From: an uncultured Myxococcales bacterium
Lineage (GTDB): Bacteria > Myxococcota_A > Polyangia > Palsa-1104 > JAEUJZ01
Direction of reading: 5' to 3'
NCBI GenBank assembly: GCA_937868485.1
Contig: CALMML010000389.1
Span: 1-45,766, forward strand
Length of the DNA stretch: 45,766 bases
In this document: one piece after another, positions 16,362 to 24,992 of the stretch
Position numbering within the stretch: the stretch's first letter is position 1
How the letters are laid out: each line of letters starts with the position of its first letter
Notes under the pieces: generated by a model
Databases searched by the model: none
Told to the model about the DNA's origin: nothing
The model's input: only the letters and a program-made list of their open reading frames with translations
Translations under genes and position numbers: made by a program

Positions 16362-18122
16362 ATGAACCAGACTCTGAACCAGACTGTGCAAGGCGCGATG
16401 CGGAAGCGTATTGGACTGTGTGCGATCGGGCTGTTGCTGACTGGATCGCTGGGCTGTGGTGCGACGCTGTCGAGGGTGAGTCAGCCTGCGCTGCTTTCGC
16501 CGCAGCAGCCACCGACGATTGATCGCACGCAGGATCTCGGTGGGCTGCCGCTGCCGTCGCTGGGTCCGATTTCTACCGAGCAGTCCGACGGGCTGTACAC
16601 ACCGGGAGAGTGGATCGCGCTGCACGGCAAACACCTGGGCCCTTCGACGAAGGTGACGATCGGTGGACAGCCTGCGCAGGTGCTGGGATTCCTCGAAGGA
16701 GGCGCGCTGCTCGCACGGATGCCGCGTGGCGTGGTTCCTGGTTCGCAGACGCTGTCCGTCGACAACGGAATCGGCTCGGCGCAGGTTAGCATTCCGACGG
16801 CGATTTATGCGTTTGGCGGTGATGCGCAAGGGAACTCGGTGCGGATTCGGCGCATGTCGGGACAGTCGGACAGCGCGCTGGATCAAGAGTCCTTCGACGT
16901 GGCGTTTCCGCTGGCTCGCTTTGTGGCGCTTTCTTCCGACGGAGGTTCGCTGTACGTGCTGCAAGAACCGACGGGAGAGCTGGAGCCTGCCGATCCCTCG
17001 TCGGGATACAGCGCTTCATCGGGTCAGCCTGGCGCAGCGCGTCAAGTCAGCGAGCTGCTGAGCATTCACTTGGGCGCCAAAGGTGGGCCGCAGGTGGTGA
17101 CGCGACTGCCGCTCGCGCTGCAAGGGAAACCGACGGGACTGAAGCTTGGTCCGTTTGGTCAGCTCGTGGTGCTGCAAGCGCGTCAGCTGACGGTGGTTGA
17201 GACGGCAGGTCCGGGTCAGCTTCGTCCCCTCGCGCAGCTTCCGCTCGCGTCGCCGCAGGAAGAGCGCGCGCTCATCGACGCAGAGTTTATTGGCGATGGT
17301 CAGCTTCTGACGGTGCTCGAAGCGTATACAAACCAGCTACATTTGATCGATCTGCATCAGCCGAGTCAGCCGCAGCTCGTCGGTGGTGTCGCTTTGTCGC
17401 AGGCCTACGATCAGCCGTTTTCGATCGACTTGGCGCCAGGGGACGACGCTGACTCGGTGTGGGTGCTGCAAGGTCCGAACTTTCGTCTGGCTGGCAAGCG
17501 GCTGACCGACGGACTGGGCGGTGTGTGGCGCGATGCCAAAGCGCTGGAGCTGCGCGCCGCCGGCAAGACGCTGGGTCAGACGGTTGTGGGGGCTGCGATG
17601 CTTCCGAATGAGTCGCTGACGCGGCTCGAACAGGTGCGGCTTACGGGTGGTGCGCTGACGGTGGTGAAGTCGCTGCCGCTGCCTCCCGATGTGTTTCCGT
17701 TCTTCGTGCAGCCGGACTATCGCGGCTCGCTGTTTGTCAGCGGCATCAACCGCAAGAACCAGTTCACCGATCTGGACGCGTCGCTTGACGGAGTTCGTCG
17801 CGTGCTCGGGGCGGTCAAAGACACGGCGCAGCTTGGCGTGGTGCTGAAAGTGGGCGCAGAGACGGGCACAGTGACGACGGCGCTGCAAGGTATGGCGATC
17901 TATTACGATCTGGCGCTTCTGCCGAGCGGAGAGCTGCTCACTTCGACGGTGAGATTGGGCGCAGGCTACATTCCGCCGCGAGTGACGCTCGACTGGGGAC
18001 TGGAAGTTCCGGGACGCTCATTTGCCAAGCTGCGAGAGGTTGCCAACACTGGGCTCAAGATCACCGACGCGGTGCAGCGTCTGCTTCCGCCCTATCGATA
18101 TGAGCGCATTGGTGTGCAGTAG
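16362..18122 (+). CDS. IPT/TIG-domain lipoprotein with propeller-like body
   Basis: A 586-residue predicted lipoprotein. ATG 16362 is chosen because AGGA precedes it by 7 bases and it is followed by a basic, hydrophobic signal (KRIGLCAIGLLLTGSLGC) with the lipid Cys near residue 30. Residues about 75-150 are an IPT/TIG Ig-like fold (YTPGEWIALHGKHLGPSTKVTIGG and the following strands). The rest has recurring short strands with phrases such as SLYVLQEP, GQLVVLQA and DSVWVLQG, suggesting a beta-propeller. No catalytic motif is seen. It is probably a surface-exposed binding or structural protein. It is the first gene of the plus-strand run; 75 bp separate it from the M48-like gene. Confidence 0.75.
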   Translation: MNQTLNQTVQGAMRKRIGLCAIGLLLTGSLGCGATLSRVSQPALLSPQQPPTIDRTQDLGGLPLPSLGPISTEQSDGLYTPGEWIALHGKHLGPSTKVTIGGQPAQVLGFLEGGALLARMPRGVVPGSQTLSVDNGIGSAQVSIPTAIYAFGGDAQGNSVRIRRMSGQSDSALDQESFDVAFPLARFVALSSDGGSLYVLQEPTGELEPADPSSGYSASSGQPGAARQVSELLSIHLGAKGGPQVVTRLPLALQGKPTGLKLGPFGQLVVLQARQLTVVETAGPGQLRPLAQLPLASPQEERALIDAEFIGDGQLLTVLEAYTNQLHLIDLHQPSQPQLVGGVALSQAYDQPFSIDLAPGDDADSVWVLQGPNFRLAGKRLTDGLGGVWRDAKALELRAAGKTLGQTVVGAAMLPNESLTRLEQVRLTGGALTVVKSLPLPPDVFPFFVQPDYRGSLFVSGINRKNQFTDLDASLDGVRRVLGAVKDTAQLGVVLKVGAETGTVTTALQGMAIYYDLALLPSGELLTSTVRLGAGYIPPRVTLDWGLEVPGRSFAKLREVANTGLKITDAVQRLLPPYRYERIGVQ

Positions 18123-18197
18123 GCTTTTTGGCGAGCCCGAGAGAAGACGCCAACTTAGGTAGCGCGTAAGCGCCCAACTTGTGTAACGTCTTGAGAC

Positions 18198-19061
18198 ATG
18201 CCGACCGTGGACTTTGACTTCCAGCGCTACGTGCAGCGCAAAAAGGGCGCTCGTGCCGCCCAGGTTCGCGAGGGAGCGGCCTATGCCTATCCCGGAGATG
18301 TTCGCCTGCTTCGGACGCTCGATCGTCTGCGTCCCGTCGAGCTGGCTCTACTTGAAGCGGGTCGTCTGTGGCAGAGCGTGGCGCGTGCCGAGCTGCTCGG
18401 TCCGGCGGTGCGCGCGGTGGCTCCGCGTTATGCGCAGGTTGCGGCGGCGGCCAAGCGCTGCGCTGAGATCCTGCACATCGACGTTCCTGTGATCTACATC
18501 GCGCCGCGTCCGTCGGGCGTGCTGACGCTGGGAACCGAAGCTGAGACGTACATTGTGCTCAGCCAAGGACTGCTCGATAGCTTAAGTCCCGACGAGCTGC
18601 TCGACGTGATAGGCCGGGAGTGTGGTCGCATTCAGAACGGTCACGTTCCGTTTCGGACCGCGCTGCACTATCTGACGCACAACGCGAGCACGATGACGCG
18701 CTGGGCGGTTCGTCCGGCGACGCTGACGCTGCTGGCCTGGGCTCGTCGGGCCGACATCACCGCCGATCGCGCGGGCGTGCTCTGTGCGCGCAGCGTCGAT
18801 GTATCGCTGATTGCGATGCAGAAGGCCTTTCCTGAAGACGACAGTCGCGAGCTGGCTCGTCGCTATCGTGCGATTCAGCGCTTTTCCGGCAGCCTGTATT
18901 ACAAGACGGTGGTCGGTCAGGATGCCGACGACGGAGAAAGCACAGAAGACTGTGACGCGGCGGTGGCACAGATTCTAGACGACAAAGACGTTCCGCCTCC
19001 GGTGCCCAAAGGTAGCGGCGGTGCAGCAACCAGCACGACCGGCGAGGGCGAAGGACGATGA
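18198..19061 (+). CDS. M48-like protein lacking zinc ligands (pseudo-peptidase)
   Basis: A 287-residue protein with the layout of an M48 (HtpX/Oma1-like) metallopeptidase core but no metal site. Where M48 enzymes have HExxH, this has Arg140-Glu141-Cys-Gly-Arg144 inside DVIGRECGRIQNGHV, checked codon by codon (CGG GAG TGT GGT CGC). The third ligand, Glu of the ExxAD motif, is Asp186 in ADITADRAG. The fold-defining residues around these sites are preserved, so both zinc His residues were replaced without loss of the frame. Peptidase activity is very unlikely; a binding or regulatory role is more plausible. There is no clear membrane helix. The acidic, Gly/Pro-rich tail (245-287) is probably disordered. 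The stop overlaps the GTPase start as ATGA, so the two are translationally coupled. Confidence 0.78.
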   Translation: MPTVDFDFQRYVQRKKGARAAQVREGAAYAYPGDVRLLRTLDRLRPVELALLEAGRLWQSVARAELLGPAVRAVAPRYAQVAAAAKRCAEILHIDVPVIYIAPRPSGVLTLGTEAETYIVLSQGLLDSLSPDELLDVIGRECGRIQNGHVPFRTALHYLTHNASTMTRWAVRPATLTLLAWARRADITADRAGVLCARSVDVSLIAMQKAFPEDDSRELARRYRAIQRFSGSLYYKTVVGQDADDGESTEDCDAAVAQILDDKDVPPPVPKGSGGAATSTTGEGEGR

Positions 19062-20848
19062 GCGTACTTAGCAGACAGCATCGCGAGCTCAAAGACGGGC
19101 TTCTGAGCGCGCTTCGAGATGTCGCGCGACTGGCCGACGACACCGGCATGCAGACGCTGACGTCAGAGCTTCTACGCGAGCGGATTCCCAAGCTGGAAGA
19201 AGAGCGCTTTGTGCTGGTGGTCCTCGGTGAGTTCAATCACGGCAAGTCGACGTTTGTGAACGCGCTGCTCGGGTCCAGCGTGCTGCCTGCGGGCATCACA
19301 CCGACGACAGCGACGATCAATCACTTGGTGTATGCGGACAAGCCGTGTGCCAAAGCAGTGCTCGTCGATGAAACCCAGCGCGTCGTCGATCCCAAGTCGC
19401 TGGCCGAGTGGGTGACGATCGAGAGCACCAAGGCCGAAAAGGTGCGCTACGTCGAGGTCGGCTGGCCAGCGGAGATCCTGCGCGATCGAGTGACGCTCGT
19501 CGATACGCCCGGTGTGAACGACATCAACGAAGCCCGCGCCGAGATCACCTACAATTACATTCCGCGTGCCGACGCTGTGCTGTTTCTGCTCGATAGCTCG
19601 CAGGTTCTAAAGCAGTCGGAGCGATCGTTTTTGGAACAGCGGATTTTGCGACGCAGCCGCGACAAGCTGCTGTTTGTGATTGGCAAGGCGGATCTGCTGT
19701 CTCCCGAAGAGCGTGCCGAGGCGACGCGCTACGTGCGCGACAACTTGCAGCCGCTGCTCGGTGCGGAGCCGATGATCTTTCCGGTGTCGGCGCGGCTCCA
19801 GCTGGCGGGACGCAGCGCAGAGAGCGGAATTCCCGAGCTCAAGAGCTACCTTCAGCGCTATCTATCCGACGAGCGTGGTCGGGTTTTGCTTGACAATGCG
19901 TCGTCGGATGGTCAGCGGCTGTGCGCGTATCTGCGACAGAACCTGGGAATCAAGGCGCGCTCACTCGGGCTGACGCTGGAAGAGCTGGAAGCGCGGATTG
20001 CGCGCGTTCAAAAAGAGCTGTCGGGCAAGCAGCAGACGATGCGTCAGCTTCAGGCGCGGATCGTCGCAGAGTCCGATGCCATCAAGGCGCGGATTCGGCT
20101 CGATCTGGAAGAGTTTGTGGCCGCGTTTCAGGCCGCTCTCCCGAGTGAGATTGACAAAGCCAGCGCCGACGACGTGCGCAAGTACTTGCAGCTGTTTTTG
20201 CAAGACACGTTCAAGCAGTGGGCCGAGCAAGAAGGCGATCGCGTCGCGTCAGAGCTGGAGCGTCTGGCCGAGCAGATCATCCAGATCACCAACGAAAACG
20301 TCCAGCAGGCGATGGCGACGCTGGCGGCAGAGCTGGGACCGGCGGATACGCGCGTGGACTTGCAGGTCGACACGCTCAAGTACGACGTGGGAATCTTTGC
20401 GCTCGGTGCGCTCGGAACTGGCATCTTCCTGTTCGTGAACACCTTCGTCGGTGGCATGCTGACGCTGGCTGCGCCGATCATCGCGGTGCTGATTCACAGT
20501 CGAATGGCCGACGAGATCAAGCGTCAAGCCAAGCTCCAAGCTGCGCAGGCGGTTCAGACGGCGGCGCAGGCGATCTTGCCGCGCTTTCAGCAGATCGTGG
20601 ACGACTTTGCGGCGCGACTGGCTGACTTTGTGACGGCGGCGGGTCAAGCGCTGCATCGCGGGATCTCAGAGATGCTGGATCGCGCACTGGCCGAGCGAAA
20701 AGCGACGGGGCTCGACGTGGCAGTGCGGCAGCGCGAGATTGACGTGCAGGTCGAAGAGCTTCGCAAGCTGGAGGCGCGTCTCGACGAGATTCGTCAGACC
20801 TTGTGGGCTCCGAGTGTGGATGGAGAAACCGAAGGATTTCCTTCGTAG
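19058..20848 (+). CDS. Bacterial dynamin-like GTPase
   Basis: A 596-residue large GTPase of the dynamin/Fzo-like superfamily, which bind and remodel membranes. The G1 loop is GEFNHGKST (57-65); G2 is TPTTATIN (81-88); G3 is DTPG (149-152); G4 reads GKAD (209-212), with Gly in place of the usual Asn of NKxD. Helical stalk segments (about 295-440) with strong coiled-coil character follow. A hydrophobic hairpin at 444-479 (VGIFALGALGTGIFLFVN, then MLTLAAPIIAVLI) is the likely membrane paddle. A C-terminal coiled coil (about 480-585) returns to the neck. It overlaps the pseudo-M48 gene by 4 bp and is followed 10 bp later by glyoxalase II. Its role may be membrane repair, fusion or stress; the sequence does not choose. 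Confidence 0.9.
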   Translation: MSVLSRQHRELKDGLLSALRDVARLADDTGMQTLTSELLRERIPKLEEERFVLVVLGEFNHGKSTFVNALLGSSVLPAGITPTTATINHLVYADKPCAKAVLVDETQRVVDPKSLAEWVTIESTKAEKVRYVEVGWPAEILRDRVTLVDTPGVNDINEARAEITYNYIPRADAVLFLLDSSQVLKQSERSFLEQRILRRSRDKLLFVIGKADLLSPEERAEATRYVRDNLQPLLGAEPMIFPVSARLQLAGRSAESGIPELKSYLQRYLSDERGRVLLDNASSDGQRLCAYLRQNLGIKARSLGLTLEELEARIARVQKELSGKQQTMRQLQARIVAESDAIKARIRLDLEEFVAAFQAALPSEIDKASADDVRKYLQLFLQDTFKQWAEQEGDRVASELERLAEQIIQITNENVQQAMATLAAELGPADTRVDLQVDTLKYDVGIFALGALGTGIFLFVNTFVGGMLTLAAPIIAVLIHSRMADEIKRQAKLQAAQAVQTAAQAILPRFQQIVDDFAARLADFVTAAGQALHRGISEMLDRALAERKATGLDVAVRQREIDVQVEELRKLEARLDEIRQTLWAPSVDGETEGFPS

Positions 20849-20858
20849 CGAGCGTGCG

Positions 20859-21644
20859 ATGCTGACGGTGACGCTGGTTCCTTGTTACAGCGACAACTAT
20901 GCGTACTTGCTTTCCCGACCGGGGAGCAGCGAGGCGATGGTTGTCGACGGATGTGAAGCGGGACCGATCATGGCTGCGCTGGATGGTCGACGACTGACGG
21001 CGATTCTGGCCACGCATCATCATCTTGATCACATCGGTGGACACGAGCAGCTGCTCGCACACTTTCCGTCGCTGAAGATCTTTGGTCACGCGCAAGAGCT
21101 GTCGTCGCAGCGCATCTTCGGTCAGACCCACGGCCTGTCCGATGGTGAAGATCGTCAAATCGAGGGCGAGCGCGTCGTCGCGCTGCATGTTCCAGGGCAT
21201 ACGCTGACCGCTGTGGCCTACTACTTTCCCGACGCGGAGATGGTCTTTACCGGCGATACGCTGTTTGGGGCAGGCTGTGGGCGGCTGTTCGAGGGAACTC
21301 CGCCGCAGATGTTTCAGTCGCTTCGGCGGCTGGCGACGCTGCCAGCGCAGACGCTCGTCTACAGTGGGCATGAGTACTTGGCGAAAAACCTCGGCTTCGC
21401 GCGTCACATCGAGCCCGACAGCGAGGCGATTCGAGTGCGGCAGAAGGACTGCGAGCACAAGCGCTCTGCGGGGCTGCCGTGTGAGCCGTCGACGATTGCG
21501 CTGGAGCGAGCAACCAATCCATTTTTGCGTAGCGAGGAGCCGTCGGTGCAGGCGGCTGTGACGGGACGACCAGAGGAGCTAGGTCCGGAGATTTCTTCCG
21601 TCGAGGCATTTGCCAGACTTCGACGGTGGCGCAACACATTTTAG
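20859..21644 (+). CDS. gloB: Hydroxyacylglutathione hydrolase (glyoxalase II)
   Basis: A 261-residue metallo-beta-lactamase-fold thioesterase that hydrolyses S-lactoylglutathione to lactate and glutathione, the second step of methylglyoxal detoxification. The binuclear metal site is complete: THHHLDH supplies His53, His55, Asp57 and His58, followed by His114 (VPGHT), Asp133 (TGDTLF) and His171 (SGHEY). The C-terminal helical domain has the family motif RATNPFLR, which helps bind glutathione. The length is standard. ATG 20859 gives the canonical start with the N-terminal strand and SDNYAYLL. It is 10 bp after the GTPase and 32 bp before the next gene, so it is operonic. Confidence 0.93.
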   Translation: MLTVTLVPCYSDNYAYLLSRPGSSEAMVVDGCEAGPIMAALDGRRLTAILATHHHLDHIGGHEQLLAHFPSLKIFGHAQELSSQRIFGQTHGLSDGEDRQIEGERVVALHVPGHTLTAVAYYFPDAEMVFTGDTLFGAGCGRLFEGTPPQMFQSLRRLATLPAQTLVYSGHEYLAKNLGFARHIEPDSEAIRVRQKDCEHKRSAGLPCEPSTIALERATNPFLRSEEPSVQAAVTGRPEELGPEISSVEAFARLRRWRNTF

Positions 21645-21676
21645 CAGCGACGAGCTTTGCGGAAGGTAGGGCGGCG

Positions 21677-24334
21677 ATGATTCGAACCTTTCAGCAGATT
21701 TCTTCGAGCGATTTGTCCGTGGTCGGCGGCAAGGGCACAAACCTGGGCGTCCTGCTTCGTGCGGGATTTCCGGTTCCGCCGGGCTTTTGTGTGACGACGC
21801 TGGCTTTTTCGGCCTTCGTCGCTGGCTGTACGCAGCTTGACCTGCTGTATGACGAATTGGATGCGCTCGCTGCCGATGATGTCAAAGCCGCATCTGTCGT
21901 CGGTGCCAAGGTTCGCTCTGCGCTTTTGTCGGTACCGCTTCCCGAACAAGTGGCCACGGCGTGTGTGGCGGCTTGGCACGAGATTGGATCGGACTTTGCC
22001 TATGCCGTTCGTTCCAGTGCCACGGCTGAAGATCTGCCCGGTGCATCGTTTGCCGGTCAGCAAGATACGTTTCTGAACATTCGCGGAGAAGCGGCGCTGC
22101 TCGACGCGGTTCGTCGCTGCTTCGTCAGTCTGTTTACCGATCGCGCCATCTTGTACCGTCAGAAGAACCACTTTGGGCATCGCGATGTTCGCTTGTCCGT
22201 GGTGGTTCAGCGAATGGTCTTTCCCGACGCTGCTGGCATTCTGTTTACCGCCGATCCGCTGACTGGCCATCGCGGCACGATGACCATCGATGCGGGCTTT
22301 GGACTCGGGGAAGCGCTGGTGAGCGGGCTTATCACCGCGGATCTTTATCGCATCGACAAAAAAACGGGCTCGCTCAAAGAGCTGCGGATCGGCGACAAGA
22401 TGCTGGCCGTGCGTGCGCTGCGTGGAGGCGGCACCGCGACGGAACGTCTGTCCGATTCGCTGCGTAGCATGCGAGTGCTCGACGGAAAAGATCTGCGGGA
22501 GCTGTGCGCGCTGGGTCGTCGCGTCGAAGCGTTTTACGGCGGGGTCCCGCAGGACATCGAGTGGTGCAAGGAAGGCCGCGAGCTGTTTTTGGTGCAAGCG
22601 CGTCCGGTGACGTCGCTGTATCCGCTGCCCGAGCCGCTGCCGAGCGGCGATGCGGTTCACGTCTACTTCGGCTTCAGTCACGCGCAGAACATGACCGCGC
22701 CGATCTCTCCGCTGGGACGAGATCTGTGGCAGGTGATGTTTCCCGTCGGAAAGCGTCATCTCTCGGACATTCCAGAGTCACCGACGGTGATGGTGTCTGC
22801 GGGCGGACGGCTCTACATCGATGTGACGAGCGTGCTCAAGGTTCCGGCGCTGCGTCGGATTGTGATTGGCGCGCTGTCGGCGGTGTATCCCGACTTGGCG
22901 ACGCTCATCGAGCAGCTCGCCGATCGTCCCGAAGTGCAAGCGGTGTCTCCGCCGAGCATGGCGAGTCTGCGCTCGCTCATCAGCCTGCTTGGTCCGGTGC
23001 CGCCGCGTCTTCTGCGCGAGCTGCTGATTGGTCATCCCGAAAAGCTGCGCTCGTCGCTCGAAGAGCTGATCGAAGAAAAGCTGGAGACGTTTTCGCGTGA
23101 GCTGGCGGCGCTGCCGTTCGGGCTGCCTCGTCTGCAAAAGCTGCTGCCGCTATTGTCCGAGATGTTCGAGATCCTGCCAAACTTCATCCCGCGCTTTGGC
23201 GTCGGAATGCTGTCGCTGCGGCTGCTTCGTCAGCGCTTTGCGGGAACGCCTCACGCGCCCGATGTCGAAGCGCTGCAGCGCGGCCTGTTTGGCAACATCA
23301 CCACCGAGATGGACTTGCTCGTTGGAGACTTGGCCGATCTGGCCAGGCCCCATCGTGAGCTGTGTGATGCGCTGCGTCGCGGCCTGCCCGATCGTGCGGG
23401 CATCGAGTCGCTGAGGACCCTGCCGGGCGGTGCAGCGTTCGTGCTGGCGTTCGAGTCGTTTTTGACCCGCTTTGGCATGCGTGGCCCAAGTGAGATTGAC
23501 GTGGCGCGGCCTCGCTATCGTGATCAGCCAAGCCTGCTCATCAGTAGCATCGTCGGCAACCTGTCGCGGTCCAGTCCGCCCGGTGCCCATCGCGCCCACT
23601 TTCAGCGTCTGCAAGCCGAAGCCGAAGCGGCGGGACTGCGTCTTGTTGCGGCATCCGGTGGGGGATTTGCGGCCCGGCTCGTCGCGCGCGAGGTTCGCTG
23701 CGTTCGCTACGCGCTCGGCCTGCGGGAACATCCCAAGTATCTGCTCGTGCGCTGTCTGTCGGAGTTTCGACGGGAAGTCCTGGCCGTTGCGGCAGAGCTG
23801 GTGGCCGAACAGCGACTGGTCTGTGTCGAAGATGTCTGGTTTCTGCGCTTCCAAGAGCTGACCGAGCTGCTGTCCAACCCGAGCGTCGATCTGCAAAACT
23901 TGATCGTCTCTCGACGGGCCGAGCACGCGCGCTTTGCCCATCTGAGCCCGCCGCTCGTGATGACCAGTGAAGGGGAAGTGCCGCGACTTTTGCCACCGAC
24001 GGATCTACCCGAAGGTGCGCTCGCCGGACTGGGCGCTTCCGCAGGTGTTGTCGAAGGAATCGCCAAAGTGGTGCTCGATCCATCCGTCGACATCCTGCAT
24101 GCAGGCGAGATCTTGGTGGCGCCCTTTACTGATCCCGGCTGGACGCCGCTGTTTGTGCATGCAGCGGGCCTGGTCTGCGACGTGGGCGGCATGATGACTC
24201 ACGGCTCGGTCGTCGCCCGCGAATACGGCATCCCCGCTGTTGTCGGTGTCACAAGCGGCACCAGACGAATCCGCAGCGGTCAGCTCCTGCGCGTCGATGG
24301 CAGTCGCGGCATCGTCGAGATCTTGGCCGACTAA
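21677..24334 (+). CDS. PEP/pyruvate-binding-domain phosphotransferase, rifampicin phosphotransferase-like
   Basis: An 885-residue protein. Residues about 5-320 are the ATP-grasp domain shared with PEP synthase (VGGKGTNLGVLLRAGFPVPP; AVRSSATAEDLPGASFAGQQ; LVQARPVT). About 330-770 is a large helical middle domain. About 780-885 is the swivelling phosphohistidine domain, with the catalytic His842 in MMTHGSVVAREYGIPAVVG. The TIM-barrel PEP-binding domain of true PEP synthase is missing. This three-part order and length match rifampicin phosphotransferase (about 865 residues), so it should move a phosphate from ATP through His to a small acceptor in the middle domain. Rifampicin is one possible acceptor; many relatives have unknown substrates. 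ATG 21677 has GAAGG/AGGG upstream. Confidence 0.82.
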   Translation: MIRTFQQISSSDLSVVGGKGTNLGVLLRAGFPVPPGFCVTTLAFSAFVAGCTQLDLLYDELDALAADDVKAASVVGAKVRSALLSVPLPEQVATACVAAWHEIGSDFAYAVRSSATAEDLPGASFAGQQDTFLNIRGEAALLDAVRRCFVSLFTDRAILYRQKNHFGHRDVRLSVVVQRMVFPDAAGILFTADPLTGHRGTMTIDAGFGLGEALVSGLITADLYRIDKKTGSLKELRIGDKMLAVRALRGGGTATERLSDSLRSMRVLDGKDLRELCALGRRVEAFYGGVPQDIEWCKEGRELFLVQARPVTSLYPLPEPLPSGDAVHVYFGFSHAQNMTAPISPLGRDLWQVMFPVGKRHLSDIPESPTVMVSAGGRLYIDVTSVLKVPALRRIVIGALSAVYPDLATLIEQLADRPEVQAVSPPSMASLRSLISLLGPVPPRLLRELLIGHPEKLRSSLEELIEEKLETFSRELAALPFGLPRLQKLLPLLSEMFEILPNFIPRFGVGMLSLRLLRQRFAGTPHAPDVEALQRGLFGNITTEMDLLVGDLADLARPHRELCDALRRGLPDRAGIESLRTLPGGAAFVLAFESFLTRFGMRGPSEIDVARPRYRDQPSLLISSIVGNLSRSSPPGAHRAHFQRLQAEAEAAGLRLVAASGGGFAARLVAREVRCVRYALGLREHPKYLLVRCLSEFRREVLAVAAELVAEQRLVCVEDVWFLRFQELTELLSNPSVDLQNLIVSRRAEHARFAHLSPPLVMTSEGEVPRLLPPTDLPEGALAGLGASAGVVEGIAKVVLDPSVDILHAGEILVAPFTDPGWTPLFVHAAGLVCDVGGMMTHGSVVAREYGIPAVVGVTSGTRRIRSGQLLRVDGSRGIVEILAD

Positions 24335-24356
24335 GCCGCGTCTTTTTCGCGCTTAG
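24331..24356. terminator. Hairpin joining two convergent stop codons
   Basis: CTAAGCCGCG and CGCGCTTAG pair across the loop TCTTTTT with one bulged C. The left arm contains the TAA of the phosphotransferase gene and the right arm contains the TAA of the pilZ gene on the other strand. It is likely a compact bidirectional terminator, without a clear U-tract after the stem. Confidence 0.5.
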
Positions 24357-24805
24357 GCGCTGCCGACGATCTCTTCGTCTTCATCGGGAAGATACGCAAA
24401 CGTGCGCACCAGCCGGACCAGCTGCTCGCGCTGCGCATCATCGAGATCCACAAACTGTAGTCCCATGCCCGGCTGCCGACTGCGATCTCGATCGTCACGC
24501 GGCGGGTTCACCCAGATCACTTCCCCTTCGAGATCCATGCGCGGTCCACCCGGTGGACTGAAGCTCAGGTTCAGGCGCGTTCCCGGCGGCTCTGGCGACT
24601 GTGTGCGGATGAAGATGCCCATCGCGCTGATGTCTGAGATGTACGCAAACAGGAACGTGTCCATCGCCCGATAATCGACCGCCCAGTCGACCAAAATTCG
24701 CTCGTGGATGCGACGGTCCCTGCCGCTGCGCCGATCTCCGAGCCCCGCGCCGTCTGTTCTGTCACTTTCCCGACGATCTTTGGCTAGCTGTGGGGGCTTG
24801 ATCAT
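24353..24805 (-). CDS. PilZ-domain protein (candidate c-di-GMP effector)
   Basis: A 150-residue single-domain protein. After a basic N-terminus rich in DRRS-type repeats, the PilZ barrel has the two c-di-GMP binding signatures: RxxxR as RIHER (about 32-36) and [DN]xSxxG as DISAMG (about 58-63). The later strands read GEVIWVNPP and PGMGLQFVDL, as in PilZ proteins common in Myxococcota. With both motifs intact it should bind c-di-GMP and act by protein contact, perhaps on motility or exopolysaccharide; no partner gene is adjacent. ATG 24805 is the natural start. It is divergent from uvrC. Confidence 0.9.
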   Translation of the reverse strand: MIKPPQLAKDRRESDRTDGAGLGDRRSGRDRRIHERILVDWAVDYRAMDTFLFAYISDISAMGIFIRTQSPEPPGTRLNLSFSPPGGPRMDLEGEVIWVNPPRDDRDRSRQPGMGLQFVDLDDAQREQLVRLVRTFAYLPDEDEEIVGSA

Positions 24806-24992
24806 GGCTGCTGGGTTCCTCGCCTACGAAGAGTTCGCGCCTTCCATACTGCGCCCGCTTGCAGCCGAAAAGTTTTTTATGCGTCGTTCCCTCTGGGCTG
24901 CTGTGCGTGCAGTGACTGCCGATACCGATTGTTCCACGGACTGATTCGCCCAGGGCTTGGGCCGCGTGGCCGAGTTGGCTACAGTAGCCGCC

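Noticed and set aside
18198-19061. Active M48 zinc peptidase
   Set aside because: Both zinc-binding His residues are Arg and the third ligand Glu is Asp, so the active site cannot bind zinc in the normal way.
21677-24334. Phosphoenolpyruvate synthase (ppsA)
   Set aside because: The C-terminal TIM-barrel PEP-binding domain is absent; length and domain order fit rifampicin phosphotransferase-like proteins.
5317-24334. Long open frames antisense to the molybdoenzyme, MoxR, subtilase and other genes
   Set aside because: They mirror real genes in a high-GC genome, have Arg/Ala/Ser-biased composition without recognisable domains, and lack ribosome sites.
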